Below are positions 33,903-42,400 of a stretch of DNA of 55,161 nt, piece after piece. The position numbers were made by a program, and so were the translations under genes. The first letter of the stretch is position 1. Every line of letters starts with the position of its first letter. The notes under the pieces are model-generated. The model made no database searches and was not told the origin of the DNA. It worked only from the letters and a program-made list of their open reading frames with translations. Source of the stretch: Acidobacteriota bacterium (GTDB taxonomy: Bacteria > Acidobacteriota > Terriglobia > Bryobacterales > Bryobacteraceae); assembly GCA_025354885.1 (NCBI GenBank), contig JANXLY010000025.1, positions 1-55,161 of the forward strand, read 5' to 3'.

Positions 33903-34976
33903 TCATTCATTTAAGAATTCTTGAAAGACCTCATTCGAAAGCAACACCCCACGAGGGGTTAGTCGCACTCTCTCCCCTTGCCACTCCAGCAACCCGTCGC
34001 CCACCAATTGCGAAATCTGTTTTCCGAAGCGAGAACCGGCAACTACGCCTTCGCTCAACCGCAATCCCACCCAATACTTTTCATTTGCCGGATCTGCCAA
34101 TTCCCGCTTCGGGGAGACAGCCGTTCCCAGTGCATATTCTTTTACATCTTCCACATTCTGCCATCGCCACTTTCCGTCGAATGAATGAGCATCGGCGCCA
34201 AAGCCAACATAAGGCTCCAGCCGCCAATACTTCAAATTGTGGATACTCTCGTGAGAAGGGAGGGCAAAATTCGAAATTTCATAACGAAGGATACCGGCTA
34301 CAGCCAACCTTTCTACCGCCCGCTCATAAAATTCGGCCTGCAGATCATCACTTGGAACATCCGGAGCACCAAACCGTTTTCCATTCAGGAGGACCTCCTT
34401 CCCCAGGCGGCTCTCCTCATCCACTTCAAGAATGTAAACACTCAGGTGTGGCACATTGAGAGCAAGTGCCCCGTCGAGGCTTTGTTCCCAACTTTCCCTC
34501 GTCTGTTCAGCCAGACCCGCAATCAAATCCACGTTAATATCGTCAATTCCCTGCTGCTTGAGTAACGCTACGTCCGCTGCCACAATCTTTGCCGTGTGTT
34601 TGCGGCCGGTACGACGAATCTCCTTCTCCACGAAACTTTGTACGCCCAAGCTCACACGGTTGATTCCCATCTCCAACCAGCCGTCTACTCGCTCCGCCGA
34701 CAGAGTTCCCGGTGATGCCTCCATCGTTGCTTCTCTCCAAGGACCGCCAGGTATGGAGTTCAGTACAGCCTTCAAATCTTTGAGGAGCCAAAGGCTTGGG
34801 GTCCCACCCCCAAGATAGACCGTCTCCGGAGTCCACTGCCATTTGGTCTCTTCAATTTCCTGCAAAAGACGCCACTGGTAAACCGGCTCCAGATCTTTTG
34901 GAAATACCCCAGACGCAAAATTGCAGTAGGTGCATTTTTGCGCACAAAAGGGGTAGGAAATGTAAACTCCGGGCAT
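33903..34976 (-). CDS. hemW: HemW-like radical SAM protein (heme chaperone)
   Basis: A 357-residue radical SAM enzyme of the HemW (oxygen-independent coproporphyrinogen oxidase-like) family. The cluster motif CAQKCTYCNF is at residues 11-19 (C11, C15, C18). Typical next blocks are VYLGGGTPSLW, EASPGTLSAERVDGWLEMGI, NRVSLGVQSFVEKEIRRTGR and DINVDLIAGLAEQTRESWEQ, and the HemW C-terminal domain ends near NEVFQEFLNE. Members insert or carry heme for respiratory complexes rather than oxidise coproporphyrinogen. The start is ATG 34976, overlapping the cyaY stop as TGATG; longer frames upstream are inside cyaY. The pair suggests coordinated iron and heme supply. Confidence 0.9.
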   Translation of the reverse strand: MPGVYISYPFCAQKCTYCNFASGVFPKDLEPVYQWRLLQEIEETKWQWTPETVYLGGGTPSLWLLKDLKAVLNSIPGGPWREATMEASPGTLSAERVDGWLEMGINRVSLGVQSFVEKEIRRTGRKHTAKIVAADVALLKQQGIDDINVDLIAGLAEQTRESWEQSLDGALALNVPHLSVYILEVDEESRLGKEVLLNGKRFGAPDVPSDDLQAEFYERAVERLAVAGILRYEISNFALPSHESIHNLKYWRLEPYVGFGADAHSFDGKWRWQNVEDVKEYALGTAVSPKRELADPANEKYWVGLRLSEGVVAGSRFGKQISQLVGDGLLEWQGERVRLTPRGVLLSNEVFQEFLNE

Positions 34977-35302
34977 CAGAGAACGACAGCTTCCCCGATG
35001 CGCTGCTCGAGCAAATCTGCCATCAACTGTTTGAGTGTTTGAGATGTAGCTGCAAAAACAAAGGCATTTCGGTCGGCTACCCAGTCCAGTTTGTAGCTCT
35101 TTACCCTCGCACTCACCCAAACCTGATGGACGGGCGTATTCGGGCTCACCACAAATTTTTCTTTCGGATCTTCAAACTCCACAGTCAATGCGCCAGCCTG
35201 AAAATCCGGATCGAATCCAAACTCGTCAGCAGCAGGCAAGAGTGATTTATTCAGGTCCGAAAGGGCCGCATCACAACACAATTGAAATTCAGAATCGCTC
35301 AA
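34976..35302 (-). CDS. cyaY: frataxin-like iron protein CyaY
   Basis: A 108-residue frataxin homologue implicated in iron donation and regulation of Fe-S cluster assembly. The N-terminal acidic helix (SDSEFQLCCDAALSDLNK...LPAADEFGFDPD) is followed by the beta sheet with GALTVEFEDPKEKFVVSPNTPVHQVWVSARVKSYKLDW and the closing helix TLKQLMADLLEQRIGEAV. The VEFED, P.HQ.W...R and DW features are diagnostic. It is first in the cyaY-hemW unit, with its stop overlapping the hemW start (TGATG). It is divergent from bshC across 98 bases. Confidence 0.85.
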   Translation of the reverse strand: MSDSEFQLCCDAALSDLNKSLLPAADEFGFDPDFQAGALTVEFEDPKEKFVVSPNTPVHQVWVSARVKSYKLDWVADRNAFVFAATSQTLKQLMADLLEQRIGEAVVL

Positions 35303-35400
35303 TGGAAAACCCCTGATCGAAAGGTATCAAACTTTTCGTGTCTTTCGCTGCCCTTACTGCATCTGCTAAGGTACGTTTGTGACCTTTGGGACACGTGTGA

Positions 35401-36921
35401 ATGACCGGTGCCTGTATACGCCATACCGAACTACCCGGAGCTTCGCGGCTCTTCATAGATTTTCTCTATGATTTTCAGCGAGTTAGCTCCTTCTATTCCC
35501 ATGACCCATCCGATTCTGCGTCGATAGATCGGGCGATTGACGAAGTCGCATATCCTGCCTCGCGTCGAGCGCTCGTAGTTGAGGCACTCCGAACCATCAA
35601 CGGCAACAGCCCCTCTCTAGACCTTTTTGCAAAACCGGACACAGTAGCCATCCTGACTGGTCAGCAAGTCGGGCTCTATGGTGGCCCTGCCTACACGCTA
35701 TATAAAGCGCTCAGCGCCGTCCAAATGGCTCAGCAGCTCAACGCATCTGGCAAGCCGGCAGTCGCCATCTTCTGGCTAGCAACCGAAGACCACGATGTTG
35801 AAGAGATCCGAAGTGCTTCTTTTTGGGATGCCGATATTAGTGCAACGGCTAATTCCGATGGACGACCTGCAGGTCTCCACAAGCTTGCCGGACTTCCAGA
35901 CGATCTTCCCCTGAGTGAAGAAATAGCCGCCCTCGCCAAACGTCACTACCAAAACGGAAAAACGTTCGGTGAAAGCTTCCTTGGGCTTCTTCAGGAACTA
36001 CTCTCCCCACTTGGCCTTCTCTTTGCAGATCCGTTGAACCCTCAACTTCGGGCGGCTGGTGCACCTTTCCTAGAAGAAGCCGCGCGGCGCGCTCCCGAAC
36101 TTGCCTCCGCAATGCTTGATCGCAATAGCGAACTCAGTTCCGCCGGTTACCATCCCCAGGTTCATTTCGAGCGCAACAACACCTCATTCTTTTTTCTCCT
36201 TGAAGACGGCATTCGCAAGCAACTCAAGTTCGACGAAAACACATATCAGGCCGAGGCAATGGCCTCCCACGGGGCAACGCTGTCTCCAAACGCGCTCCTC
36301 CGCCCGGTCTGGCAGGATTGGCTCTTCCCTACTGCAGCCCTGTTCGCTGGCCCAGGCGAACTTGCCTACTTCGCCCAATCCGAAGTGCTCTACAATGCTT
36401 TGCTCGATCGCATGCCCCTGCTACTCCCGCGCGCGTTCTTTACTATCGTTGATCCCAAGTCTTCTAAAACCATTGAACGCTTCCGCGTCCGCTATGCCGA
36501 CATGTTGCAAAGTGAAGAACACGTCCGGGAAACACTAGCCAAGCGCTTGGTCCCACCAGAGCTGACAGAAGCGATTCAGGCCTCTGAGCGAGACATCAAC
36601 AAGACTTTCGCCACCCTCGAAACCAAACTCGATCAATTCGATCCAACTCTCGTCAAGGCTCTCGAAACCTCGCGTAAGAAGATCCGTTATCAGTTCACCA
36701 AAAGCCGCACCAAAATCATTTTCGAAATGTTGCGCAAGAACGAACAGGCAACTCGTCAAGCCGCTCACATATCGCACCGTCTCGCTCCGCACGGACATTT
36801 GCAAGAGCGCCACTACTCCCTGCTTGCGATGCTCTCTGACTATGGCCTCGATTTCATCCCCACGATTCTCGAAAACATCCACGAGGGATGTCACGATCAC
36901 CACGTGCTTTTGGTAGGCTAA
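35401..36921 (+). CDS. bshC: bacillithiol synthase BshC (putative cysteine-adding enzyme)
   Basis: A 506-residue protein of the BshC family, which adds cysteine to GlcN-malate in bacillithiol biosynthesis. Family features: an N-terminal DFLYDFQRVSSFYSHDP, the Rossmann-like core with VAILTGQQVGLYGGPAYTLYKALSAVQMAQ, FWLATEDHDVEEI, and LFAGPGELAYFAQSEVLY, then a coiled-coil (LEKxxDKxLxx-like: LETKLDQFDPTLVKALETSRK) and the C-terminal segment QERHYSLLAMLSDYGLDF. Length is slightly below the usual 530. bshA and bshB are not in this window. It is followed by an HpcH aldolase 14 bases on, probably in the same transcript. Its presence implies bacillithiol as the low-molecular-weight thiol. Confidence 0.92.
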   Translation: MTGACIRHTELPGASRLFIDFLYDFQRVSSFYSHDPSDSASIDRAIDEVAYPASRRALVVEALRTINGNSPSLDLFAKPDTVAILTGQQVGLYGGPAYTLYKALSAVQMAQQLNASGKPAVAIFWLATEDHDVEEIRSASFWDADISATANSDGRPAGLHKLAGLPDDLPLSEEIAALAKRHYQNGKTFGESFLGLLQELLSPLGLLFADPLNPQLRAAGAPFLEEAARRAPELASAMLDRNSELSSAGYHPQVHFERNNTSFFFLLEDGIRKQLKFDENTYQAEAMASHGATLSPNALLRPVWQDWLFPTAALFAGPGELAYFAQSEVLYNALLDRMPLLLPRAFFTIVDPKSSKTIERFRVRYADMLQSEEHVRETLAKRLVPPELTEAIQASERDINKTFATLETKLDQFDPTLVKALETSRKKIRYQFTKSRTKIIFEMLRKNEQATRQAAHISHRLAPHGHLQERHYSLLAMLSDYGLDFIPTILENIHEGCHDHHVLLVG

Positions 36922-36935
36922 AGTCCTAAATCATC

Positions 36936-37727
36936 GTGGGACTCCGTAAAAACCTTCTCAAAGAAGCCCTGAAAAACGGGCACTGCCAATATGGCTGCGG
37001 CTTTGGTCAATTGCGATCGCAGGAAGTCGTCAAGCTACTTGCGGCTGCTGGCTTCCATTGGGCCTTTATTGATTGCGAACACGGCGGCTTCGATCTTGAA
37101 ACCGTACAAGATCTCTGCCGAATCGCGCCTTCCGTCAATTTCACACCTCTAGTTCGCGTCGCCGATCTGCAATACGCGCTCATCGCTCGAGCCCTCGATA
37201 TTGGTGCCCCCGGAGTCATTTTTCCACGCGTTGAATCCCCAGAGCTCCTGGCCCAAGCTATAAGCTGGACAAAGTTTCCTCCCACCGGCATCAGAGGCTA
37301 TGGTCTTACGCCTGTGAATTACGACTATGCCGCCGTCTCGATCCCGCAAGCGATTGAACACTTCAACGCTGAGACCATGGTCGTCCTGCAGATCGAAACC
37401 GAAACTGCCTTGAACCGAGTCGACGAACTGCTCAACGTCCCAGGTATCGATGTCGTCATGATTGGCCCGGCAGACTTGAGCGTCTCGCTGGGAGTTCCCG
37501 GTGAATTTACACACCCCAAGTTGGTTGCCGCTTATGAAAAAATTCGCGACGCTTGTTTCAAGCGCGGAATTACACCCGGCACACACAATCGCTCGCTGGA
37601 ACTGATGCAGATGTGGAAGGAAAAGGGCTTCCTCTTCCTTGGTTGCGCCAACGAAACTGCGATGCTTTTTGAACGTGCAAGCGCAATTATCAAAGGGATC
37701 GCGGCGGCACCCGGTCCCCAAGGATAA
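36936..37727 (+). CDS. HpcH/HpaI-family class II aldolase
   Basis: A 263-residue TIM-barrel aldolase of the pyruvate/oxoacid type (HpcH/HpaI, including 2-keto-3-deoxy-L-rhamnonate and dehydro-deoxyglucarate aldolases). Seen in order: FIDCEHGGFDL, PLVRV, IGAPGVIFPRVESPE, VVLQIETETALNRVDELL, VVMIGPADLSVSLGVPG. The metal and substrate residues (E in QIETE, D in GPADLS, R in PLVRV) are all there. It starts at GTG 36936, 14 bases after bshC. It is unlikely to be part of bacillithiol synthesis, so the substrate remains open. The C-terminal tail (GIAAAPGPQG) is longer than the fold needs. Confidence 0.86.
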   Translation: MGLRKNLLKEALKNGHCQYGCGFGQLRSQEVVKLLAAAGFHWAFIDCEHGGFDLETVQDLCRIAPSVNFTPLVRVADLQYALIARALDIGAPGVIFPRVESPELLAQAISWTKFPPTGIRGYGLTPVNYDYAAVSIPQAIEHFNAETMVVLQIETETALNRVDELLNVPGIDVVMIGPADLSVSLGVPGEFTHPKLVAAYEKIRDACFKRGITPGTHNRSLELMQMWKEKGFLFLGCANETAMLFERASAIIKGIAAAPGPQG

Positions 37728-38176
37728 GCAAGTTACGCTTTGCGAGCTTAGGCATAAACGTCCTTGGTGATCAACCGGAGGCTCTGTCGAAACTGCCCGA
37801 AACAATCCCACTATCCACTTAAATCCGAATGCCAGCATCGCCTCGCTAACAAAGCTGCCTCGGCCAACGGTTGGCACAGCCAAGAGGGTACAAACACTAC
37901 ACTGAGCAACGCATCGCAGCTCAACCTGAAACAATAGGAACAGGACATCCAGCTCACTGAATACACTTGAGAACTCATTCGACAGCAAGCACTTCCACAA
38001 ACTTTGGCAGATCCCTAAGACTGGAGGGCAGACGCTCTCGGCTGCCTCTGCCAGAAGTTCTGCGAAGACAAACCCGAGAAAAATCTGGAAGAGTGGTGCA
38101 GCAGTTTCTATGGCGCCGCCCAAGAAAAATACCATTTTTCCAGGTTTGGCTGATCAGTTCAGGAATCCAACTCACA
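37728..38176. other. 449-base gap without a supported gene
   Basis: This stretch lies between the HpcH aldolase and the ABC transporter. Frames are open on both strands over parts of it: a forward frame from about 37930 reading FDSKHFHKLWQIPKTGG, and the opposite strand for about 130 codons in one frame. None has a recognisable domain, a convincing start or a normal end. It may hold a decayed gene. I saw no hairpin terminator or promoter pattern in it. Confidence 0.4.
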
Positions 38177-38839
38177 GTGCCCATCCTGCATATTGACAAC
38201 GCCACCAAGCACTACCAGGCCCAGGGCGAGCGCGTTATCGCTCTCGCCGGTGTCACGCTAACCCTTGATAAGGGAGAGTTTGCAGCTCTCGTCGGACGCA
38301 GTGGTTGTGGTAAATCCACTCTCCTGAACCTCGCTGGAGCAATGGATTTTCCCAGCACTGGCAGCGTCTCCATCGACGGTGATTTCACCACAAGCCTCGA
38401 CGACGCTCAACTTACTGCTCTTCGCCGCAACAAGGTCGGTTTCATCTTTCAAAACTTTCAGCTTCTGCCGACCCTCAGCGTTGCCGAAAACGTAGAGCTC
38501 CCGCTTCTCCTTGCAAGCACGGCCAATGCCCGTCAAAGGGCCCTCGAATCGCTCCATTGGGTGGAACTCGAGAAATACGGCGATCGAATGCCCCACCAGC
38601 TATCCGGTGGTCAGATGCAACGCGTCGCCATTGCTCGCGCTCTCGTACATAAGCCAAAACTCCTTCTCGCCGACGAACCGATTGGCAATCTCGACACCAC
38701 CACCGGCAACCTGATACTTGACCTGCTCCGTCGCGCCACCAGAGATTTTGAAACCGCCATCCTCATGGCCACACACTCTCCCGACTCGGTCCGTGTAACA
38801 GACCATACAATCGAGATGCGCGACGGCCTCATCGTATGA
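38177..38839 (+). CDS. ABC transporter ATP-binding subunit (MacB/LolD-type)
   Basis: A 220-residue ATPase of the LolD/MacB type that powers FtsX-like permeases. Walker A is GRSGCGKST, the Q loop is IFQNFQLLPTLSV, the signature is LSGGQMQRVAIARA, Walker B is LLLADEPIGNLD, and the H loop is ATHSPDS. Start is taken at GTG 38177 (VPILHIDNATKHY), which matches the family N-terminus and has AGGA about a dozen bases upstream. The frame is open farther upstream, to 37967, but that segment shows no family similarity. Its stop overlaps the permease start (ATGA). Confidence 0.9.
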   Translation: MPILHIDNATKHYQAQGERVIALAGVTLTLDKGEFAALVGRSGCGKSTLLNLAGAMDFPSTGSVSIDGDFTTSLDDAQLTALRRNKVGFIFQNFQLLPTLSVAENVELPLLLASTANARQRALESLHWVELEKYGDRMPHQLSGGQMQRVAIARALVHKPKLLLADEPIGNLDTTTGNLILDLLRRATRDFETAILMATHSPDSVRVTDHTIEMRDGLIV

Positions 38840-41334
38840 TGCAGCTATTCCAAAGGTTCATCCTGCGTCCCTTGTGGGCAGATCGCGGCCGCACTGTCAC
38901 AACACTCCTCTCTATTACTCTCGGAGTTTCTGTAATCTTCGCGATGGACCTCGCCGCAGAAGCTGCCGCTGGGAGCTTCAAGAGCTCGATGGAAACAGTT
39001 AGCGGTCAGGACGACATCGAGATCTTCGCAACCGGGGGACTTCCGGTCGCAGTGCTCGCTAAACTCAGCCTCCTCCCTTATCCGATTCGCTACTCTCCCC
39101 GCATCGAAGACTTCGCCATAGTCAATTCCAAGCGTGCCGTGCCCCTCATCGGTGTCGACATCTTCGCCAATGCTCTCGAACTGGCAAACGCCGGCCAAAG
39201 CGAAAGCGAATTCACCCAAAGCGGCGAACGTGGCATTTTTACGACTACATCACTTGGCAAAAAAGGCGACCTGCTGCGTCTCCAAATCAACGACCAGCCC
39301 CTCAGCTACAAAATCCTCGGCACTATTGACGCCAGCCGGGTAAACGGCGACTTCATCGTGATGGATCTTGAAGATGCCGAGGCCGTCACCAAGCGCACAG
39401 GACGCATCGACCGCATCCTTGTGTCCCTTCCTGAAAACGAAAAATCGAATGTTGATTCCTGGGTCAGCAAGCTGCAAAGCCAGATCCCGCCGGGCGCAAC
39501 CATTCGAGCCATCGGAGCCCGCAAAGAAGAAAACCGAAAGATGCTGGCAGCCTTCCGTTGGAATCTCCGCGTCCTTAGTTACATCGCGCTCATGGTGGGG
39601 GCCTTCCTGATCTACAACACCATCAGTGTTTCTGTCGTCCGTCGTCGCGCAGAAATCGGCATCATTCGCGCCATCGGAGGCACACGCAATTTGATGACTC
39701 TGGCTTTCCTTACGGAAGCACTCGTCTTTGGCATCGTGGGAGGAGGGCTGGGGCTTGTCTTTGGTCGCATCCTCGCAGAAGGGGCAGTGCAACTCGTGGG
39801 CCTCACGGTGCAGGCGCTCTATGTTTCTTCCACGGCTGCGCCCGTTGAATTCAACTTTGCCGCTGCCGCCCTCAGCCTCGGCTCCGGTATCGCCGTCAGT
39901 CTCCTGGCCGCTCTTGCGCCAGCAATGGAAGCCGGTCAAATCCCGCCCACCGAAGCAATGGCGCGTGGCCGCATCGATACGCAACTCCAGCTCGCTTCGA
40001 GTCGAAACCTCCAACATACTGCGGGCCTGATCGTTCTGGCGGGATTGCTCTGCCTCCTTCCCCCAATTTTTGGCAAACCCTTTGGCGGCTATCTCGCCAC
40101 ATTGGCGCTGGTAGCTGCAGCCTCTCTCAGCGCCCCCAGCCTGATTCAGTTCGGCGCAAAATACCTTGCCGGCTTTGGCGGCGTGCAGTCGCTGCTCGCA
40201 GGGCGCAGCCTCGCCGGAGCTCTGCGCCGTAGCAGTGTGTTGGTTGCCGCGCTTGCTACCGCCATCGCCATGATGACCAGCGTTGGCATCATGGTTGGCA
40301 GTTTTCGCGAGACGATGCTCACATGGATTGACAGCCAGATCCGCGCCGACTTCTACTTGCGGCCAGCCGGACTTGCCGCAATGGACCGTCACCCGACTAT
40401 CTCCGAAGAGGTCGCAACTAGAATCGAAGCCCTACCCGGCGTCGAGGTCGTGGATCGATTCCGCGCCTACTCTATTCGATACAACGGCCTGGCGGTCACC
40501 CTTGCGGCTGGCGATGTTCAGGCGCAAATGCGCTACGGGCGCACTGCGCTCAAATCCGGCAATCAACAGGACGCCCTTAGGGGCATGCTTGCGGGAGAAG
40601 CCGTCATCGTCAGCGAGCCGTTTTCTGAAAAGCACGGGGTAAGGGTTGGCGACCACATCACAGTACCGCTGGGAACAGAGAAACCAAGCTTCCGTATCGC
40701 CGGAATTTTCCGCGATTTTTCAAGCGAAAACGGCTACATCATCCTCGACCATTCAATTGTCAAAAAGTATCTCCCCGCCGACGAGCCGTCGAACCTGGCA
40801 ATTTATGTGGCAGAAGGAATCGACCGCAAAAAACTCCGTACACAGATCGAAGCCGCCTATGCGCCTCGCCGCATCGTAGTCTTCGAAAATCGTTCTCTAC
40901 GCAACGAAGCTGTTCGTATCTTCGATCAGACTTTCGCAGTCACCTACGCGCTGGAAGCCGTCGCTATCTTTGTCGCCGTTATGGGCGTTGCGGGGGCAAT
41001 GTTAGCCCTCATTATCGATCGCCGCCGAGAGATCGGCCTCCTGCGGTTTCTCGGTGCCGCCGCCTCGCAAATCCGAGGCATCATACTCTTTGAAGCCGCC
41101 TTCATTGGGCTTTTTTCGCAGTTTTTAGGTGTCCTGTCCGGCGGACTATTGAGTCTCGTGTTGATCTTCGTCATCAACAAGCAAAGTTTCGGCTGGACCA
41201 TCGAATTCCACATGCCCGTTCTCGCACTTTTGTCCGCGCTGACCTTTGTCTTCATTGCAACAGTGATTGCTGGCCTTTACCCTGCCCGAATCGCCACCAG
41301 ACTCAACCCAATCGAGGTCATGCACGAAGAATGA
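38836..41334 (+). CDS. ABC transporter permease with two FtsX domains
   Basis: An 832-residue permease with two MacB-like periplasmic domains and two FtsX transmembrane blocks. The N-terminal TM is at about 22-42 (TTLLSITLGVSVIFAMDLAA). The first FtsX block is about 250-380 (RRAEIGIIRAIGGTRNLMTLAFL), a hydrophobic connector follows, and the second block is near the C-terminus (ALIIDRRREIGLLRFLGAAASQI and PARIATRLNPIEVMHEE). This 'long FtsX' class is known from lipoprotein or lipid export systems. It is coupled to the ATPase upstream (ATGA) and to the AttH-like protein downstream (ATGA), so the three form one functional unit. Confidence 0.9.
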   Translation: MMQLFQRFILRPLWADRGRTVTTLLSITLGVSVIFAMDLAAEAAAGSFKSSMETVSGQDDIEIFATGGLPVAVLAKLSLLPYPIRYSPRIEDFAIVNSKRAVPLIGVDIFANALELANAGQSESEFTQSGERGIFTTTSLGKKGDLLRLQINDQPLSYKILGTIDASRVNGDFIVMDLEDAEAVTKRTGRIDRILVSLPENEKSNVDSWVSKLQSQIPPGATIRAIGARKEENRKMLAAFRWNLRVLSYIALMVGAFLIYNTISVSVVRRRAEIGIIRAIGGTRNLMTLAFLTEALVFGIVGGGLGLVFGRILAEGAVQLVGLTVQALYVSSTAAPVEFNFAAAALSLGSGIAVSLLAALAPAMEAGQIPPTEAMARGRIDTQLQLASSRNLQHTAGLIVLAGLLCLLPPIFGKPFGGYLATLALVAAASLSAPSLIQFGAKYLAGFGGVQSLLAGRSLAGALRRSSVLVAALATAIAMMTSVGIMVGSFRETMLTWIDSQIRADFYLRPAGLAAMDRHPTISEEVATRIEALPGVEVVDRFRAYSIRYNGLAVTLAAGDVQAQMRYGRTALKSGNQQDALRGMLAGEAVIVSEPFSEKHGVRVGDHITVPLGTEKPSFRIAGIFRDFSSENGYIILDHSIVKKYLPADEPSNLAIYVAEGIDRKKLRTQIEAAYAPRRIVVFENRSLRNEAVRIFDQTFAVTYALEAVAIFVAVMGVAGAMLALIIDRRREIGLLRFLGAAASQIRGIILFEAAFIGLFSQFLGVLSGGLLSLVLIFVINKQSFGWTIEFHMPVLALLSALTFVFIATVIAGLYPARIATRLNPIEVMHEE

Positions 41335-42371
41335 CGAGACGCGATTTTCTGGCTGCCACAACTTTTCTCAAAGCGCTCCCCGGCTACCGCTATGAGTTTC
41401 CGCGCGACCATTTCTCACATCCCGCTTTTCAGACCGAGTGGTGGTACTACACCGGGAACCTAGCGAATCCCAAAGGCCGCGCTTTCGGCTACGAGCTTAC
41501 CTTTTTCCGGGCGGCGCTAGCTCCAACTGTTGAGGGAAAATCTATCTGGTCCACCCGCGATGCCTACATGGCGCATCTCGCATTAACGGATATCGAAGCT
41601 CAGAAATTCCTCCATGCTGAACGACTCAATCGGCCGGGCCCTGGTCTAGCGGGAGTCGATGAAAAGCGAGAACTCATCTGGAACGGCAACTGGTCTTGCA
41701 GGCTAAGCTCAAATGAACATCAGCTGCGGGCTGTGGACTCGCAATTCGCAATCGATCTGCGGCTGGTTCCGCTCAAGCCACATGTCATTCATGGCAGCAA
41801 TGGCATTAGCCAAAAAGGTCCTCAACCGGGCCAGGCGAGTCATTACATTTCCTTTCCCAGACTGGGCACAAAAGGCCAAATCACCGTCAACGGACAAGTG
41901 CACCAAGTGGAGGGAAGTACCTGGATGGACCATGAGTTTTTCTCAAGCGAACTCGACGCCAATCTCGCCGGGTGGGATTGGTTTTCGATTCAGTTTGAAA
42001 ACAATACTGAGCTTATGCTCTACCGGCTTCGACAGAAAGAGGGGCAAGCGAGCCCTCACTCGGCTGGTACCTTCATCGATGGAAAAGGCCAAACGCAGCA
42101 TCTCAGCGCGAGCGAAATTGAACTTCGCCCCGGGCGCCGCTGGAAAAATTATCCCATCGAGTGGAGTCTAAACATTCCCAAACTGCAGATGAACCTAAAG
42201 GCCATCCCCAGACTGGATCAACAAGAACTGACGAGTAAGAGCAAACTGACCCCAAGCTACTGGGAAGGTGCCATGCGCTTTGAAGGAACCCATCCTGGTC
42301 TCGGGTACCTGGAGATGACCGGCTACGACGACAAGGTCCAATTCATCCGCCGCGACGCTGTCAGAAAGTAG
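41331..42371 (+). CDS. AttH/CrtC-like lipocalin-fold protein
   Basis: A 346-residue predicted secreted protein of the AttH/carotenoid-hydratase-like lipocalin family. Hallmarks: FQTEWWYYTGNLANPKGRAFGYELTFFRAA at the N-terminus, YMAHLALTDIEAQKF, SHYISFPRLGTKG, WMDHEFFSSELDANLAGWDWFSIQFENN, and a second barrel ending GLGYLEMTGYDD. The opening MTRRDFLAATTF has twin arginines as in a Tat signal, though the following core is short. It overlaps the permease by four bases. The ABC-permease-AttH trio is a recurrent arrangement, suggesting transport or release of a lipid or hydrophobic substrate; what is carried is unknown. Confidence 0.85.
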   Translation: MTRRDFLAATTFLKALPGYRYEFPRDHFSHPAFQTEWWYYTGNLANPKGRAFGYELTFFRAALAPTVEGKSIWSTRDAYMAHLALTDIEAQKFLHAERLNRPGPGLAGVDEKRELIWNGNWSCRLSSNEHQLRAVDSQFAIDLRLVPLKPHVIHGSNGISQKGPQPGQASHYISFPRLGTKGQITVNGQVHQVEGSTWMDHEFFSSELDANLAGWDWFSIQFENNTELMLYRLRQKEGQASPHSAGTFIDGKGQTQHLSASEIELRPGRRWKNYPIEWSLNIPKLQMNLKAIPRLDQQELTSKSKLTPSYWEGAMRFEGTHPGLGYLEMTGYDDKVQFIRRDAVRK

Positions 42372-42400
42372 CTCAGATCAATCTGGCCGTTTTCCAGTTT

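Noticed and set aside
34977-35120. Longer N-terminus of HemW
   Set aside because: Falls within cyaY; the radical SAM motif fits the normal distance only from ATG 34976.
37735-38135. Reverse-strand gene in the gap before the ABC ATPase
   Set aside because: Hydrophobic but without a family match, start signal or conserved motif, and it runs on antisense to the aldolase.
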